A DNA stretch of 64,000 bases, taken from Conchocele bisecta. Lineage: Eukaryota > Mollusca > Bivalvia > Lucinida > Thyasiridae. Numbering within the stretch: position 1 is the stretch's first letter; each line of letters opens with the position of its first letter. The notes below the pieces were generated by a model that was not told where the DNA came from, made no database searches, and was given only the letters and a program-made list of their open reading frames with translations. Below, one piece after another: positions 10,732 through 22,336 of this stretch. The stretch covers positions 10,366,899-10,430,898 of the forward strand of contig CM055275.1 in the NCBI GenBank assembly GCA_029237695.1, given 5' to 3'. Position numbers and translations under genes: made by a program.

Positions 10732-11132
10732 AGAGCTCCAGATAAGCTGCGTATTTGCTTAAATACCCAATTCAAATTGCCAAAAACCCAATTCAAACCA
10801 AAATCAGAGGTAGCGAGTATCAAAAAGCAATACACATTTTGTGGTTCCTTTATCATGCTGCATAAAACAATACACAAACCACAAATATAGCATATTTTCT
10901 TATTTTCCATGAAAACACATCTTCGTATTTCATTAGAATTGTCTCCAAGGAGACAATTCTAATGAAATGCGAAGAGATGTTTTCATTTCGAAGCAAACTA
11001 TTCAATAATTGCTGTCTGTTGATGTGTAAACAGTAGTGTGGTTTTATTTTACCCAATTCAAATTTTGAAATACCCAATTGCTTCAGAAATGATGGCGTGA
11101 CAATACTCAATTACTAATTCCTTATCTGGAGC
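10732..11132. mobile_element. hAT-like foldback element with ACCCAATT interior, copy 1
   Basis: Ends CAGAGCTCCAGATAAGCTGC and CTTATCTGGAGC; central perfect foldback ATTTCATTAGAATTGTCTCC / GGAGACAATTCTAATGAAAT. The flanks repeat ATGTGTATG on both sides, close to the 8-bp duplication expected of hAT, and the empty site is readable because a related sequence lies at 10440. Confidence 0.85.
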
Positions 11133-11263
11133 ATGTGTATGTATTATCATGAGTCCTGTGGTTGACAGTAAAATTGTATATATAATCATCGGGCGTGAGG
11201 TGAACAATGGGCAGTTTATAATTGCGAATCTGTGAGATTACTGGCCTTGTTGATTTATCAGTT

Positions 11264-13019
11264 AAAGGTACATACCCACTCAGTATGTACAACATGTTCT
11301 TTATAGGAATTAAATAAGTGTACAATTGTGTCACTATTCCACCAGTTCTAAAAATTACGAGTGCCCGCTATACAGATATAATCATTTAGTAATATTTATT
11401 TTGCTGATAGTGACGCGCGGTAGTTTCATATGCAAATGAGGCATGATATATTTCTCCCGCCTGCTTTAGCAGAAGCGGGACATAGGCATAGCTTTTCCGT
11501 CGGCGGCGGCGTCGGCGGTGGCGGCGTCGACAACATTTCACGTTAAGTTTTTGCGTTTAGCTCAGTTTCCAGAAAACTATAACTATAACTCCTATGACCT
11601 CCATACTTGGTATACATCAACACTGTGGTGTAACCATCTCACACAGAGGGAACCCATGTGACCTTCACCTACTTTTCATGGTTCATTGACCTACTTTTCA
11701 CATGCATTCAACGTTAAGTTTTTGCGTTTAGCTCCGTTTCTAAAACTTAACGCTCAGGTTAAGTCATTGTAACTTCTGTTTCCCTCAATGGAATGCTTTA
11801 ATATTCCATACATGCATTTGTAACAACATCTCGCATAATTCTACAGAAATCCCATTGTGCCCGCTAACCCCAAAGGTCAAGGTCACTGACTTAGAAATAT
11901 CCGTGTTTGCAAAAGTTAACGCTCGGTTTAATGTATTACAACTTCTGTTTCCCTTGATGGAATGCTTCAGTACACATCAACACTGTGGTGTAACCATCTC
12001 ACACAGAGGGAGCCCATGTGACCATGACCTAGTTTTCATGGTTCATTGACCTACTTTTCACATGCATTCAACGTTAAGTTTTTGCGTTTAGCTCTGTTTC
12101 TAAAACTTAACGCTCAGGTTAATTGATTGTAACTTCTGTTTCCCTCAATGGAATGCTTAATATTCCATACTGCATGTAACACATCCCCATGTACATTCTA
12201 CAGATAGCCCATGATGCCCGCTAACGCCAAAGGTCAAGGTCACTGACTTAGATAAATTTTCGTGTTTGGAAAAGTTAACGGTCAGTTTATGCTTTAATAT
12301 TCCATACATGCATCTGTAACAACATCCCGCATCATTCTACAGAAAGCCCATCATTCTACAGAAAGCCCATGGTGCCCGCTAACCGCAAAGGTCAAGGTCA
12401 ATGACTTAGAAATTTCCGTGTTTGGAAAAATTAACGCTCAGTTTATGCTTTAATATTCATACATGCATTTGTAGCAACATCCCGCATCATTCTACAGAAA
12501 GCCCATGGTGCCCGCTAAACCCAAAGGTCAAGGTCACTGACATATAAATTAAACGCTCAGGTTTTATGCTTTAAATATTCCATTACCATGCTATTGGAAG
12601 CAACATCCCGCATCAATTCTACAGAAAGCCCATGGTTGCCTCACTAACCCCAATGTTTATTACAAGCTCCTTATATACTATCAAACTGTTCAAGGCGGGG
12701 ACTTTTGCACCGCTGAGCACTTTTTAATTATTTATACTAATTAAAATGCGTCATCCTACAAAAAATAATATTTGCGACAGAATATACAACGTATGATCAT
12801 TTGCACATGAAAAAAATAAATACAGGGAATAAATAGTAAAAGTCGATTAAACATTTTAAGGAAAAACCACGGATAACGCCCCTGAAATCAGTGTGGAAAT
12901 TTTCCGTCCAGATATAAAATGTATAATAATGCCAATCAGTACGTGGGGTAATGGTGAATGAATGTTTATTTTGCCAGAAAATGTCTCGGATGTCTGATAC
13001 ATTGTGTGCCTACTGAGAT
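11264..13019. mobile_element. AGGTACATG foldback element split by a pearl-like element
   Basis: Left arm AAAGGTACATACCCACTCAG to TATGCAAATGAGGCATGATA (to about 11450) and right arm TAATTATTTATACTAATTAA to TGTGTGCCTACTGAGATACA (from about 12734) together make one element like 21670-22176; 11455-12733 is the insertion. Confidence 0.8.
11455..12733 (+). mobile_element. pearl-like element family C (TCTCCCGCCTGC head)
   Basis: Head hairpin CCCGCCTGCTTTAGCAGAAGC/GGGACA region, GTCGGCGGCGGCGTCGGCGG microsatellite, about six core units with ACGTTAAGTTTTTGCGTTTA, TCTACAGAAAGCCCATGGTG and CCAAAGGTCAAGGTCACTGA, and tail AAGGCGGGGACTTTTGCACC. The units decay toward the right. Confidence 0.8.
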
Positions 13020-13037
13020 ACATGTATGATTCAAATC

Positions 13038-15080
13038 AAGGTGTATGATCACGTGGTACTACAGTTGTTTCTGTCAAAATGTTCCGGGTTTATACGTGTA
13101 CAAAGTGTTGTGCGTTGCGTATCCGTGGAGTTTCCGTTAGTTGCGTTTCAAACCGTGTGTCGTCTACGTGTAATACGTTTTCGGCCATGCGTTGCGTTTC
13201 CCCACTCTTGCGCATGCGCGAAAGTCGAACAAACCGTGTTCAACGCATTGAGTTTCAAAAGCGTGTAATCCGTGTACAACGGTTTGTAAACGTATACAAC
13301 GGTTGTAAACAACGTATTGAGTTTCAAAAGCGTGTAATCCGTGTACAACGGTTTGTAAACGTATACAACGGTTGTAAGCGTATACAACGCTAAGGTAAAC
13401 CGTTTAAAACGATTAACGCTTTCTTTGACGAACGGTTACACGCATCTACATGTACACAGCACCGTACAGATGAAACCGTGTTATACGTATAACACGTTTC
13501 CACGGGTTTTAACGCATTACACGTTTTGGTATGCCAACCTTGTATCGCGTAGAATGCGCATGCTCTGATCGTTCTTCGTGTGTTTATATATATACTTCTA
13601 GACTCACTGCAGGGCTTCTAACATTTTCAGTTTTCCGGTTCTGGACCGATTTTTGAACTCTCAGACCGATTGAGATTTGAAAACTAGTCTTAAAAATCGG
13701 TCCGAGAAAAATTGCCAGTCGGCTGCTATTTCGCTATAAAACCTTGTAAATTTACCGGTTTTTGACCACCAAGTAATTTATGACACATATCCGCGGGCCA
13801 TATCCGTGTTAAACCAGTGTGCAGCTCGCTGTGTATTCAGTTTCTCCAAATATCGATTAATCTTAACACACGCGTAGGACAGGTGTATAGCGGATTAGTG
13901 GCTGAAATAGACTGGCTTCAGCGTAAAGATAATACGAGAGTTCCTAGACTCGCCATTTCTGATGATGTTAAAAATAAAATAAAGAAACCATGCACTGTGT
14001 TTATCTGTGTTCGTAATATTTAACCCCAATTAACTGACACGGACTATCGGCCCGGGCTATTCCATATTAAGTTAGGAGCTGTTACATTACGCTGTATTAG
14101 GCGTCATTTTTGTGAATATAAAATGTACATAGAATGCCGCAGATCCTGATGAGCCGGCTCACGTGATCTACAATTCTCAAACATTTTGATAAACGACAAG
14201 GTACATCTGTCGTGTTAAAAGCGTGACTCATTAGTCATCAGGGATTTGGGATCAATTGAAGTGCTAAATCACACCACCGATGTACTTTGAACTCGATCTG
14301 AGGTATGTATTCGCGATATTTTAAAAAAAAAGGGACGAAACAAGGACGCCTCGAAGAGATCGGGGCCGAACAGGTATTTGTGTTAAAACGTGTAACCGTT
14401 GTACACGTTTCAACGCTTTCATATAGCTACACGCTTCAGGTAAAGCGTTGTACACGTTTCAACTCTTTCACCTCGCTACATAGTATATGTATACGCCGAA
14501 AGCGATTATAAAACTAAACGCCTTGTGAGCTGAACGTATTACACGCTTTAAAAACTAAAACGGTTTGACAATGTGTATTACACGTGTACGAACCGTATTA
14601 TACGTTTAAACAACGTATACAACGCTACAGCAAACCGTTGCGTTCGCGTTGCGTTCGCGTTGAGTTTTCAAGTGTTGTCTACGGTGGAACAAAAACGGAG
14701 ACTGCACTGTAACAACAACAACAAGTACCGATTCAAAGTACGTATTAATTTATAGTGTCCTTATTACGTAACGGATTTTGATGAAATATGGCGCATCAAA
14801 CGCGTCTTGTTAAGCTGCATTTGGTGGTGTATGTACGTTGGCCCAAACTTATGTCGTTTTTGCGAAGAATCGATTTCCGTGTCTACCGACACGGAAATCG
14901 ATCCTTTGCAAAAACGACATAAGACTGTGCAGAACTCCCTGGACCACCAAATGCAGCTCATGAAGACACGTTTGCTGCGCCATATTTCATCAAAATACAT
15001 TGCATAATAAGGAAAATATCAAATAATACTTACTTTGGAGTGGGCGACGTTGTTGTTGTAACCACGTGATCATGCACCTT
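13038..15080. mobile_element. foldback element with AAGGTGYATGATCACGTGGT ends, copy 2, carrying an insertion
   Basis: AAGGTGTATGATCACGTGGT at the left and ACCACGTGATCATGCACCTT at the right. The right half (14720-15080) matches copy 1 closely, with arms around ATCGATTTCCGTGTCTACCGACACGG. The left half is only ~23 bp before the insertion at 13061. Confidence 0.8.
13061..14706. mobile_element. DNA transposon-like element with dense subterminal CGTNTACAACG repeats
   Basis: Both flanks (13085-13540 and 14370-14690) are packed with variants of CGTGTACAACGGTTTGTAAA and GTATACAACG in both orientations, whereas the centre is ordinary sequence. A left-end fragment recurs at 58627-58737, starting at the same place (ACAGT-GTTTCTGTCAAAATG). 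Dense subterminal motifs resemble transposase-binding arrays of CACTA-type elements. No transposase ORF is present, so it is a non-autonomous copy. Confidence 0.6.
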
Positions 15081-15214
15081 GTAAATGGGATGGCATTTAT
15101 GTATAAACATACATCTGAAAACTGCCTCGTTACTGTAGTCGGCCATCTTTGTGTGTGCCAGCCATCAGCCAGTTTCACCTATTCTGGCATTATACATTTA
15201 TTCCATCACATTTA

Positions 15215-15475
15215 CAAGCGACAGGTAATTTAACGATCGACATTCATCCTTACCGGTATCCCGAACGGACACCTAGTTTGGCCGTCAGGCACGTCTTTGG
15301 CATTCTTGTATGTGAGGGTTTAATCTGGTTGTACAGCTTGTATGAATAATACAATTATTCATAATCCTATTACTTTTAGGGGAAGGGGCCAAGTGACTTT
15401 GGTATGGTATGAACCTGGCACTTGGTCAGGTTATTCTAATTTCAGGGCTGAATATATATACATAAGTAGACAAGT
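15215..15475 (+). mobile_element. SINE-2 fragment
   Basis: AATTTAACGATCGACATTCA, GTACGTCTTTGG-like wording, GTATGTGAGGGTTTAATCTG and TTTCAGGGCTGAATATATAT. Ends where the hAT-like element at 15491 begins. Confidence 0.7.
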
Positions 15476-15490
15476 GAAATATGGGATTAC

Positions 15491-15968
15491 AGAGCTCCAG
15501 ATAAGCTACGTATTTGCGTAAATACCCAATTAAAATTGCCAAAATCAGATGTAGCGAGTATCAAAAAGCAATAACAAATTTGTGGTACCTTAATCATGCT
15601 ACAGAAAACAATAACCAGACCATAAATATACCATATTTTTCTTATTTTCCATGAAATCACGTCTTGGTATTTCATTAGAATTGTCTCCATGATGTACATT
15701 TATCATGCTACAGAAAACAATAACCAAATACTCAATTAACCCTTAGCCTGCTGTTCGCGAAAACTGTTGTCTGCTGTTGCTTTATATTTTGCCCTGTTTC
15801 TCAATAAAAACATGGTTTGACAGCACTTTAGAATCATTTCCATTGGAAATGATTCTAAAATGCTGTCAATCATGTTTTTGACGAGAAAAATCGAAAATAA
15901 AACATAAACAGCAGACGACAACATTTCATTCAGCAGGCTAAGGGTTAATAATTCTTATCTGGAGCCCT
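15491..15968. mobile_element. hAT-like foldback element with ACCCAATT interior, copy 2
   Basis: AGAGCTCCAGATAAGCTACG to TTATCTGGAGCCCT, flanked by GGGATTAC and GGGATTAA (7 of 8 identical). A TTAA-flanked foldback (15736-15948) is nested inside. Confidence 0.85.
15736..15948. mobile_element. TTAA-flanked foldback element (CCCTTAGCCTGCTG family), copy 1
   Basis: TTAA + CCCTTAGCCTGCTG and CAGCAGGCTAAGGG + TTAA; inner GTCGTCTGCTG/CAGCAGACGAC pair and central TCATTTCCATTGGAAATGATT palindrome. Confidence 0.9.
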
Positions 15969-16220
15969 GGGATTAACCTGACCTAAAATGACCTACATGT
16001 ACGCTGTTTACAGGCCATTAAACTCCTTAAATAAATTAAAACATTGCACATTAGATGAGACGGCTCATAACGTATTGAGCCGTCTGATCAGGATCTGCAG
16101 TATTTGCCATTATGTTCAAGATTTTGAAAAAGCACCCATTTTTAATGAAATTCAAAAAATTGACATTCATATAATGTAAGTATGTATACATGTAGACCAG
16201 TCAATGTAAGACATTCAGTG

Positions 16221-16848
16221 TTAACCCTTAGACCACTACTCACAACAATTGTCGTCTGCTGTTGCTTTTATATCTTGCCTTATTTCTTAATAAAAACAGC
16301 ACTTCAGAATCGTTTCCAATGGAATGATTCTGAAGTCATGTCAAAGCATGATGTAAATTATTCTAAAGTGCTGTCGAAGCATGTTTTTGATGATAAAAAT
16401 GGAAAATAAAAAATAAACAGCAGCACAACAAAAAAAATGAGATGGCAAGTGCGGCATCATAATTATTCACTCGTAACATAGAAATCCTACCCGGATACAC
16501 ATGTACATATGTACTGCTCTTGACAAAGATGGAAATTAGCCGTCGCTACGCGGGCGATGAAAATTGTCGTCTGCTGTTTTTTATGTTTGCCTTAATTCTT
16601 AACCAAAAAACATGTTTTGGCAGCACATGAGAATTCACATAATCATTACTGACCCTCACTACGCTGGAGACCGAAAGTTGTCGTCTGCTGTTTTTCATTT
16701 TTGCCTTAATTCTTAAACAAAAAAACATGTTTTGGCAGCACATGGAGACGATTCTCATGCGCTGTCAAAACAGGTTTTTATCGAAAAATATTGAAAATAA
16801 AACATTTCCAGCAGACGACAAAATTTAATTCAGCGTAGTAAGGGTTAA
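16221..16848. mobile_element. two degenerate copies of the CCCTTAGCC foldback family
   Basis: Copy at 16221-~16430 starts TTAACCCTTAGACC with GTCGTCTGCTGTTGCTTTTA; copy at ~16545-16848 carries TGTCGTCTGCTGTTTTTTAT twice and ends TAGTAAGGGTTAA. Internal duplication of the GTTTTGGCAGCACATG block. Confidence 0.75.
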
Positions 16849-16885
16849 TTAAGCCTTGAAGTCTATATGGCTACACTATTTGTAT

Positions 16886-17290
16886 ATCCTCGGTCTCGGT
16901 AGAGCCGGAGGCATATAGTGTTTGGACTGTGTGTCCGTCTGTGTGTCCGGCACATTAAGACATATTTACAGAGAGAAATAAAACATATTTTCCTAATTCG
17001 TTTGGCGGATATTTTCGCCGCTAGCATGCAAAGAGTTAAATAGTTCAACATAGTTCAACCTGTGGACAAATGCCACACATCCATGCTGCCCTTAATATGA
17101 CCTTGACTTTTGCCCACATTAAGAAGTTCGCCCCAGAGTTTCGAAATTCTGTCATAACTTCTATATTCCTTGAAGGATTGCTTAAATATTTCAACACAGC
17201 ATATTTGTGGGTAATTGTCCAATCTGCCACCACAGGCCACATTTTCTTCTTTATTGTAAAAATCTTATTTTGTTTTTGTTTACTTCTTCA
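16886..17290 (+). mobile_element. pearl-like head, TTAA-foldback half-copy and core unit
   Basis: CGGTAGAGCCGGAGGCATAT with GTGTCCGTCTGTGTGTCCGG is a pearl-like head; 16955-17039 is the right half of a CTCTTTGCATGCTAG element in reverse; 17050-17265 is a single core unit (ATGACCTTGACTTTTGCCCA). Confidence 0.6.
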
Positions 17291-17292
17291 TA

Positions 17293-17471
17293 AAAGTATA
17301 TGTTGTTAAAACTCATATGAACCGTCTCGGATACAGCAACTTGTATTGACAAAGACGGAACTTGATTAACCATTGAAGTCGATGGCTGCAATATTTTTTG
17401 TTGAAAAATCTGATATCTGATTTATTTTTTGATTTTTCCATGAACGTATATGTTGTTACCACTCATATGAA
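17293..17471. mobile_element. two half-copies of the GAACCGTCTCG hairpin family
   Basis: AAAGTATATGTTGTTAAAAC..GAACCGTCTCGG at 17293-17330 and CGTATATGTTGTTACCACTC at about 17445-17471 each keep only the left arm. Sequence between them is AT-rich with no gene. Confidence 0.6.
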
Positions 17472-17734
17472 TATGTGGGTGGGCGAAGGGTAGTTATTTA
17501 CAATGGGGTTCATCCTTTCCAGAAATCGGATATTCCTGGGTCAGACCTCTGGCAAATTGTGTTGACTTTTTTTGTACTTGAGAGTTGTCTTAAGCTTGTT
17601 ATATATAAGAGTTGCAGGATTAGTACTAATCCTATTACTTATAGGGAGTAGGGTTAAGTGATTCTGGTGTGGTGGGGACCTGGCACCAGATCAGATTATT
17701 CTAATTTCAAGGCTAAATATATATATATAAAACA

Positions 17735-18030
17735 AGAAATGTGTCTGTCGAACGCGGATGCCACCTGCAGCATATTTGAGAAACTGTGACAAATTGGTTA
17801 ACCGAAAAGTGTGACGGACGGACAGACGGACGTCCTTACATTACTATAAAACAATTTTTTAGGTGACTAATTGTAACCAACCCTATCCTTTACTAAGTCC
17901 ATAACCCTGTGGGGCTAGCCACATAAGTACCCTAATGTGTGCCCGGACGGACGGACGGACGGACAGACGACGACGGACGGTCCAAACACTATATGCCACC
18001 CGTTTCTTCGAAACACGGTGGCATAAAAAT
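17735..18030 (-). mobile_element. pearl-like element family D (GCCACCGGGTTTCGAAG head), reverse
   Basis: Read on the minus strand: head GCCACCGTGTTTCGAAGAAA hairpin, ATAGTGTTTGGACCGTCCGT, CCGTCCGTCCGTCCG, then TTTCTCAAATATGCTGCAGG, TGGCATCCGCGTTCGACAGA and CATTTCTTGTTT. Other copies at 43330 and 62877. Tiny core, so little more than head plus tail. Confidence 0.85.
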
Positions 18031-18110
18031 ATGTCTCCGCACTGAATGGTTATGTACACGTACATGCATTTTCATTTCGGGAGCCTCGCCCCTGCTACAC
18101 TGTTCTTTGT

Positions 18111-18312
18111 TTAATCCTTACAATGCTGAATTATATTTTGTCGCCTGCTGTTTATGTTTTATTTGCCATTATACTCATGAAAAACAAGATTTTACAGCAC
18201 TTTAGAATCATTTCCAATGGAAATGATTCTAAAGTGCTGTCAAACCATGTTTTTACTGAGAAAGAATACACGGTAATGACGACATTTTCGGTTCCCGCCT
18301 TTTAAGGGTTAA
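18111..18312. mobile_element. TTAA-flanked foldback element (CCCTTAGCC family), copy 4
   Basis: TTAATCCTTACAATGCTGAA to AAGGGTTAA, centre TCATTTCCAATGGAAATGATT. Confidence 0.83.
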
Positions 18313-18548
18313 ACATTGGAGGCTTACATTTACGTGTAGTTTGGCTATAATTATACCGAAGGTGTTTGTGTTGTGGACTGTGACCAAGATCAGCACAGCC
18401 GATTTCAGAAATCAACAGATAAATAAAAACGTGTTTGCAATGTACCCGGGTATTTATCTTCTTGTACATGTACATGTAGTCGTGCTCTGTGATTATCAAT
18501 GATCTCTTTAACTTTGTCAGTTTGTCTTGTAAATGTTCACTGCCATCA

Positions 18549-19018
18549 GCCCCGTGCAGGCACCGGGGCGGGATCAACTGATCCTGAGAATAGTGCTGCA
18601 GTAGCCATTGCTTGTCGTAAAAGGCGACTAAACTGGCTTAACGATTGGGTTCATACTTTCCGGAACCCACTATACCGGATTTGGCCCTCCTGTACATTTT
18701 TGGCTTTCTTGTATGTGAGAGTTGAGTCAGGCTATGCCCCATATATAAAAGTAAGATTAGCGCTAATCCTATTACTTTTAGGGATGGGATAAATGATGCT
18801 GGTGTGGCGAGGGCCTGGCACCAGATCAGGTTGTTCTAATTTCAGGACTGAATATATATTTTGATTGTAAATATTGAGTTCTGAAGTTGGGATTTACCCC
18901 CCTCGGACAGGTGGATACGGGACACGACCCCGTTGACCCGTCTGCGTGTAGACTCCCTGAGGCTTGTACCTCTATGTCAGAAAAGCGGACGTTAAACCCT
19001 ATTCACTCACTCACTCAC
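18549..19018 (+). mobile_element. SINE-2, complete copy with 12-bp target duplication
   Basis: Flanked by TCACTGCCATCA at 18537-18548 and 19019-19030. Starts GCCCCGTGCAGGCACCGGGG, includes GCTTGTCGTAAAAGGCGACT, TTGGCCCTCC, GGCACCAGATCAGG, TTTCAGGACTGAATATATAT, and ends GGACGTTAAACCCTATTCAC followed by (TCAC)n. The target duplication and simple-sequence tail are hallmarks of retroposition. Confidence 0.9.
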
Positions 19019-19084
19019 TCACTGCCATCAACAAATTATTACACATACAATGTAGTTGTGATGGGTGGTGGTCGGGTGAACGTG

Positions 19085-19615
19085 ACGGCGTAAATTAACG
19101 GTATAAGATTATTACTGATCCTACTGCTTTTGGGAGGGGCCAAGTGATTCTGGTGTGGCGAGGACCTGTAGCCTATTTCATCAACATTGCAAAGTATACT
19201 TTAGTAGCAAAGTATACTTTGAGGGAGAAATTTTAAATTTTATGATAAATTTATTAATTTTTATTATACTGAATTTATTACATTATCACAGCCAATTTGG
19301 CTATGATAATGTAATACATTCAGTATAATAATTCTGCATACTTTTAATCATGAAATATATGCATTTGTTAGTTCTATATGAAATAATGCATTTCAGGAAA
19401 AATAAATGATTACTCCCTCAAAGTATACTTTGCTAGTAAAGTATACTTTGCAATGTTGATGAAATAGGCTACTGGCATCAGATCAGGATTATTCTGATTT
19501 CATGGCTGAATATATAGCTTTTTTTATTGTAAATATTCAGTTCTGATTTTGGGGTTTTCCCCCCATTTGTACATGTACTTGAAAATGTACCTGTACTTGT
19601 ACAGGTAATATATGG
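19085..19615 (+). mobile_element. SINE-2 fragment split by a TAGCC foldback element
   Basis: GTGATTCTGGTGTGGCGAGG at 19145 resumes as GGCATCAGATCAGGATTATT after the inserted element at 19169-19471. Confidence 0.8.
19169..19471. mobile_element. foldback element, TAGCCTATTTCA family, copy 4
   Basis: Complete, same ends as copy 1, flanked by CTG on both sides and inserted at the same phrase of SINE-2 (GGACCTGGCAYCAGATC) as copy 1. Confidence 0.92.
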
Positions 19616-19737
19616 GATTTAGTACTATAAGTACTGAAGCCATGCGTTAAAAAATATAATTGTGGTGGTTGCTTGGCATGCGATGGCTAATTTAACGATC
19701 GGGATTCTTTCTTACCTGAATCCCGACTGGAGACCAG

Positions 19738-19918
19738 TAGCCTATTTCATCAACATTGCAAAGTATACTTTACTAGCAAAGTATACTTTGAGGGAGAAAT
19801 CATTTATTTTTCCCGAAAAGCATTATTTCATATAGAACTAACAAATGCATATATTTCATGATTAAAAGTATGCAGAATTATTATACTGAATTTATTACAT
19901 TATCACAGCCAAACTGGT
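19738..19918. mobile_element. foldback element, TAGCCTATTTCA family, truncated copy 5
   Basis: Left arm TAGCCTATTTCATCAACATT through ATTACATTATCACAGCC, then stops at SINE-2 sequence. Confidence 0.85.
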
Positions 19919-19929
19919 TTGACCCTCGG

Positions 19930-20395
19930 GTACGTCTTTGGCATTCTTGTATGTGAGAGTTGAATCCAGGTTATATCTCTTACATGAGCAATTTGATTAT
20001 TCCTATTACATGTACTATACATGCTATTAGGGGAAGGGACCAAGTGACTTTGGTGTGGTATTGACCTGGCACCAGGTCAGGTTATTCTAATTTCAGGGCT
20101 GAATATCATGCAGAGTACATTTCTTTTCGATGTAAATATTCAGTTCTGATTTTGGGATTTTCCCCCCAAGGCAACAGGTTATATATGGAATCGAACCCAT
20201 TGGCCCAGCCTTAAATGACCTTAGCTGTTGATAGGGTGTTAAACACCAATAAATCAAATTGATGTACATGTAGATACTCCGTTCTGATTTTGGGATTTTC
20301 GCCCCAATGCAGCAGGTTAAATACTGGATCAAACCCGTTGGCCCGGCCTTAAATGATGTTAGCTGTTGAGAGGCCATTATACACCAATAAATCAC
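19930..20395 (+). mobile_element. SINE-2 copy with duplicated tail
   Basis: GTACGTCTTTGGCATTCTTG, GACCTGGCACCAGGTCAGGT, then two successive tails (TTAGCTGTTGATAGGGTGTT and TTAGCTGTTGAGAGGCCATT). Confidence 0.78.
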
Positions 20396-20569
20396 ATGAA
20401 ATTATTGGTGTAAACTGACATGTAAGAAACTTTTCTACCTTCAGAACATACCATGTACGACCTGTAAATCACCTGTAATTACCCACCTTGCTATTACATG
20501 TACTGTATTTATTCTAATAAACGCCCCCCGGGACTATTCTACTTGTGGGATCAAGATGTGGAATATATG

Positions 20570-20722
20570 ATCACATATCGATGGTCTAGTAACATAAGGT
20601 CGTAAATGCTATAGCATAGCACTTACGACCTTATGTTACCAGACCATCGATATGTTATTTTCACATACAAAAGTCATTTAAAACATTGTTTTAAATGGCT
20701 TTTGTAGGTGAAATAACATATT
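20570..20722. repeat. two adjacent palindromes (CGATGGTCTAGTAACATAAG family)
   Basis: 20574-20655: CATATCGATGGTCTAGTAAC ... GTTACCAGACCATCGATATG. 20657-20722: TATTTTCACATACAAAAGTC / GGCTTTTGTAGGTGAAATAA. The first motif also appears at 727, 40313, 52847 and 54343. Confidence 0.85.
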
Positions 20723-20734
20723 TAGAATACAAAT

Positions 20735-21168
20735 ATGGGAAGGGGGCTACTATTAGAGAGAGGGGCTACTATTATAGAGGGGAGAGGGGGCTACTATTAG
20801 AGAGGGGGCTACTATTAGAGAGGGGCTACTATTAGTGAGGGGAGAGGGGGCTACGACTATATTAGAGGGGGCTACTATTAGAGAGGGGGCTACTATTAGA
20901 GAGGGGGCTACTATTAGAGAGGGGGGTTACTATAGAGAGGGGGCTACTATTAGAGAGGGGGCTACTATACTATTAGAGAGGGGGCTATACTATTAGAGGG
21001 GGGCTACTATTACTATTGAGAGGGGGCTACTATTAGAGAGAGGGGGCTACTATTAGAGAGGGAGGGGGCTACTATTAGAGAGGGAGGGGGCTACTATTAG
21101 AGAGGGAGGGGGCTACTATTAGAGAGTAGAGAGGGGGCTACTATTAGAGAGGGAGGCTTCTATTAGAA
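20735..21168 (+). repeat. satellite of GGGGGCTACTATTAGAGA units
   Basis: About 20 units of 18-24 bp, G-rich on the + strand, with variable AGGGAGGGGG inserts. Ends 170 bp before exon 1 of the window. Confidence 0.93.
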
Positions 21169-21338
21169 TGCATACAGTATGTACAATGTTCAATGTACAA
21201 TTCAAAGTGGGTGGGTGGGGTAATATTTTGATTGAGTGATTGGCTAGGTCCTAATAATGTCCGAGTCTTTCATCTGTGAGTCTCCGTTATATTGGTGTAA
21301 ACTACTGGTTGAAATGTGTGAAATTTCTCTATCTTCAG

Positions 21339-21460
21339 AACATTCCATTTACGACTGCGCCGAGATACGACCATCTTTGACCCGGATTATAAACACGAAG
21401 TCGCGCCGGGAAAATATGTAGATGCAGATGTGTCTTTCATATACTCGGGTGATCTTAAAG
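21339..21460 (+). CDS. ADAM10: ADAM10-like exon 1 of window: prodomain segment
   Basis: The acceptor is a pyrimidine-containing stretch ending TCTATCTTCAG and the donor is GTATGT. The first base completes a codon from an upstream exon, then 40 codons read TFHLRLRRDTTIFDPDYK and on to VSFIYSGDLK, with one base left over. This aligns without gaps to the ADAM10 prodomain stretch that reads FNLRMKRDTSLF in the human protein. The prodomain acts as intramolecular chaperone and inhibitor in the secretory pathway. The upstream exon that should carry the preceding LDFHAHGR-like residues was not found in 1-21338, so the gene starts outside the window or in an exon I could not see. A satellite of GGGGGCTACTATTAGAGA units lies just upstream. 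Confidence 0.88.
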
Positions 21461-21669
21461 GTATGTGATCAGATGGTTAACTAAATCTATTGCTCAGACT
21501 CCCAAGTGGAAAAGTCGCTACTGTTTGTTTCAGGAAACCTGCCCAAATTTGACTGCCATATAAATATTTTTTTCGATATTAAATTTTAAGAATGAGCCTT
21601 CTTTTTATATCGTGAAATTTGGTCATACATTGATTTTATTTTACGAAAAATTGATTTGTCTATGTTAAT

Positions 21670-22176
21670 TTAAAGGTACATGCCCACGCAGTGTTCCTTA
21701 TACATGTATCAGAGACATCATCTGAGACATATTCTGGCAAAATAAATATTCAGTCCCCATTACCCCGCATATCGATTGGCATTATTATACATTTTATATT
21801 AGACTCAAATTTCCACACTGATATCAGGGGCGATAACCGTGTTTCCTTAAAATGTTGACGGACATTACTATTTATATAATCTGTATTTATTTTCTGATGT
21901 GCAATGTTCATACTTTATAATATGTCGAAAATATTATTTTTTCAATTGACACATTTAATTAGTATAAATAATTAAAAAATAGAATGCCTCATTTGCATAT
22001 GAAAATAGCCTGATACCACTGCGCGTCACTATTAGTAAAATAAATATTACTAAATGATTATATCTGTATAACGGGCACTCGTAATTTTAAAACTAGTTGA
22101 ATAGTGACTCAAGTATACACTTATTTAATTCCTATAAAGAACATTTTGTGCCTACTGAGCAGACATGTACCTTTAA
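21670..22176. mobile_element. TTAA-flanked foldback element (AGGTACATGCCCACGCAGT family), complete copy
   Basis: TTAA + AGGTACATGCCCACGCAGTG at left, CAGACATGTACCT + TTAA at right. Internal landmarks GATATCAGGGGCGATAACCG, GCCTCATTTGCATATGAAAA and TAAATATTACTAAATGATTA. Reference copy for several interrupted or partial copies. It sits in the intron between exons 1 and 2. Confidence 0.88.
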
Positions 22177-22336
22177 CAGACAGAAATTTAGCTGTTAGAG
22201 CTTAGCCTTTACAACCCTTCAAACCCATAATATACACATTGAGATATAAATTATTTTTTTTTAATAAATTCCATACCCGTAAAGGTGTGTTCCGAAAGGA
22301 TGTGTTAATACAGGCGGTTATGCATGTATCACACAG

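Noticed and set aside
1..21338. Upstream ADAM10 exons (signal peptide, early prodomain)
   Set aside because: No stretch with matching residues, phase and splice borders was found; everything recognisable in this interval is repeat.
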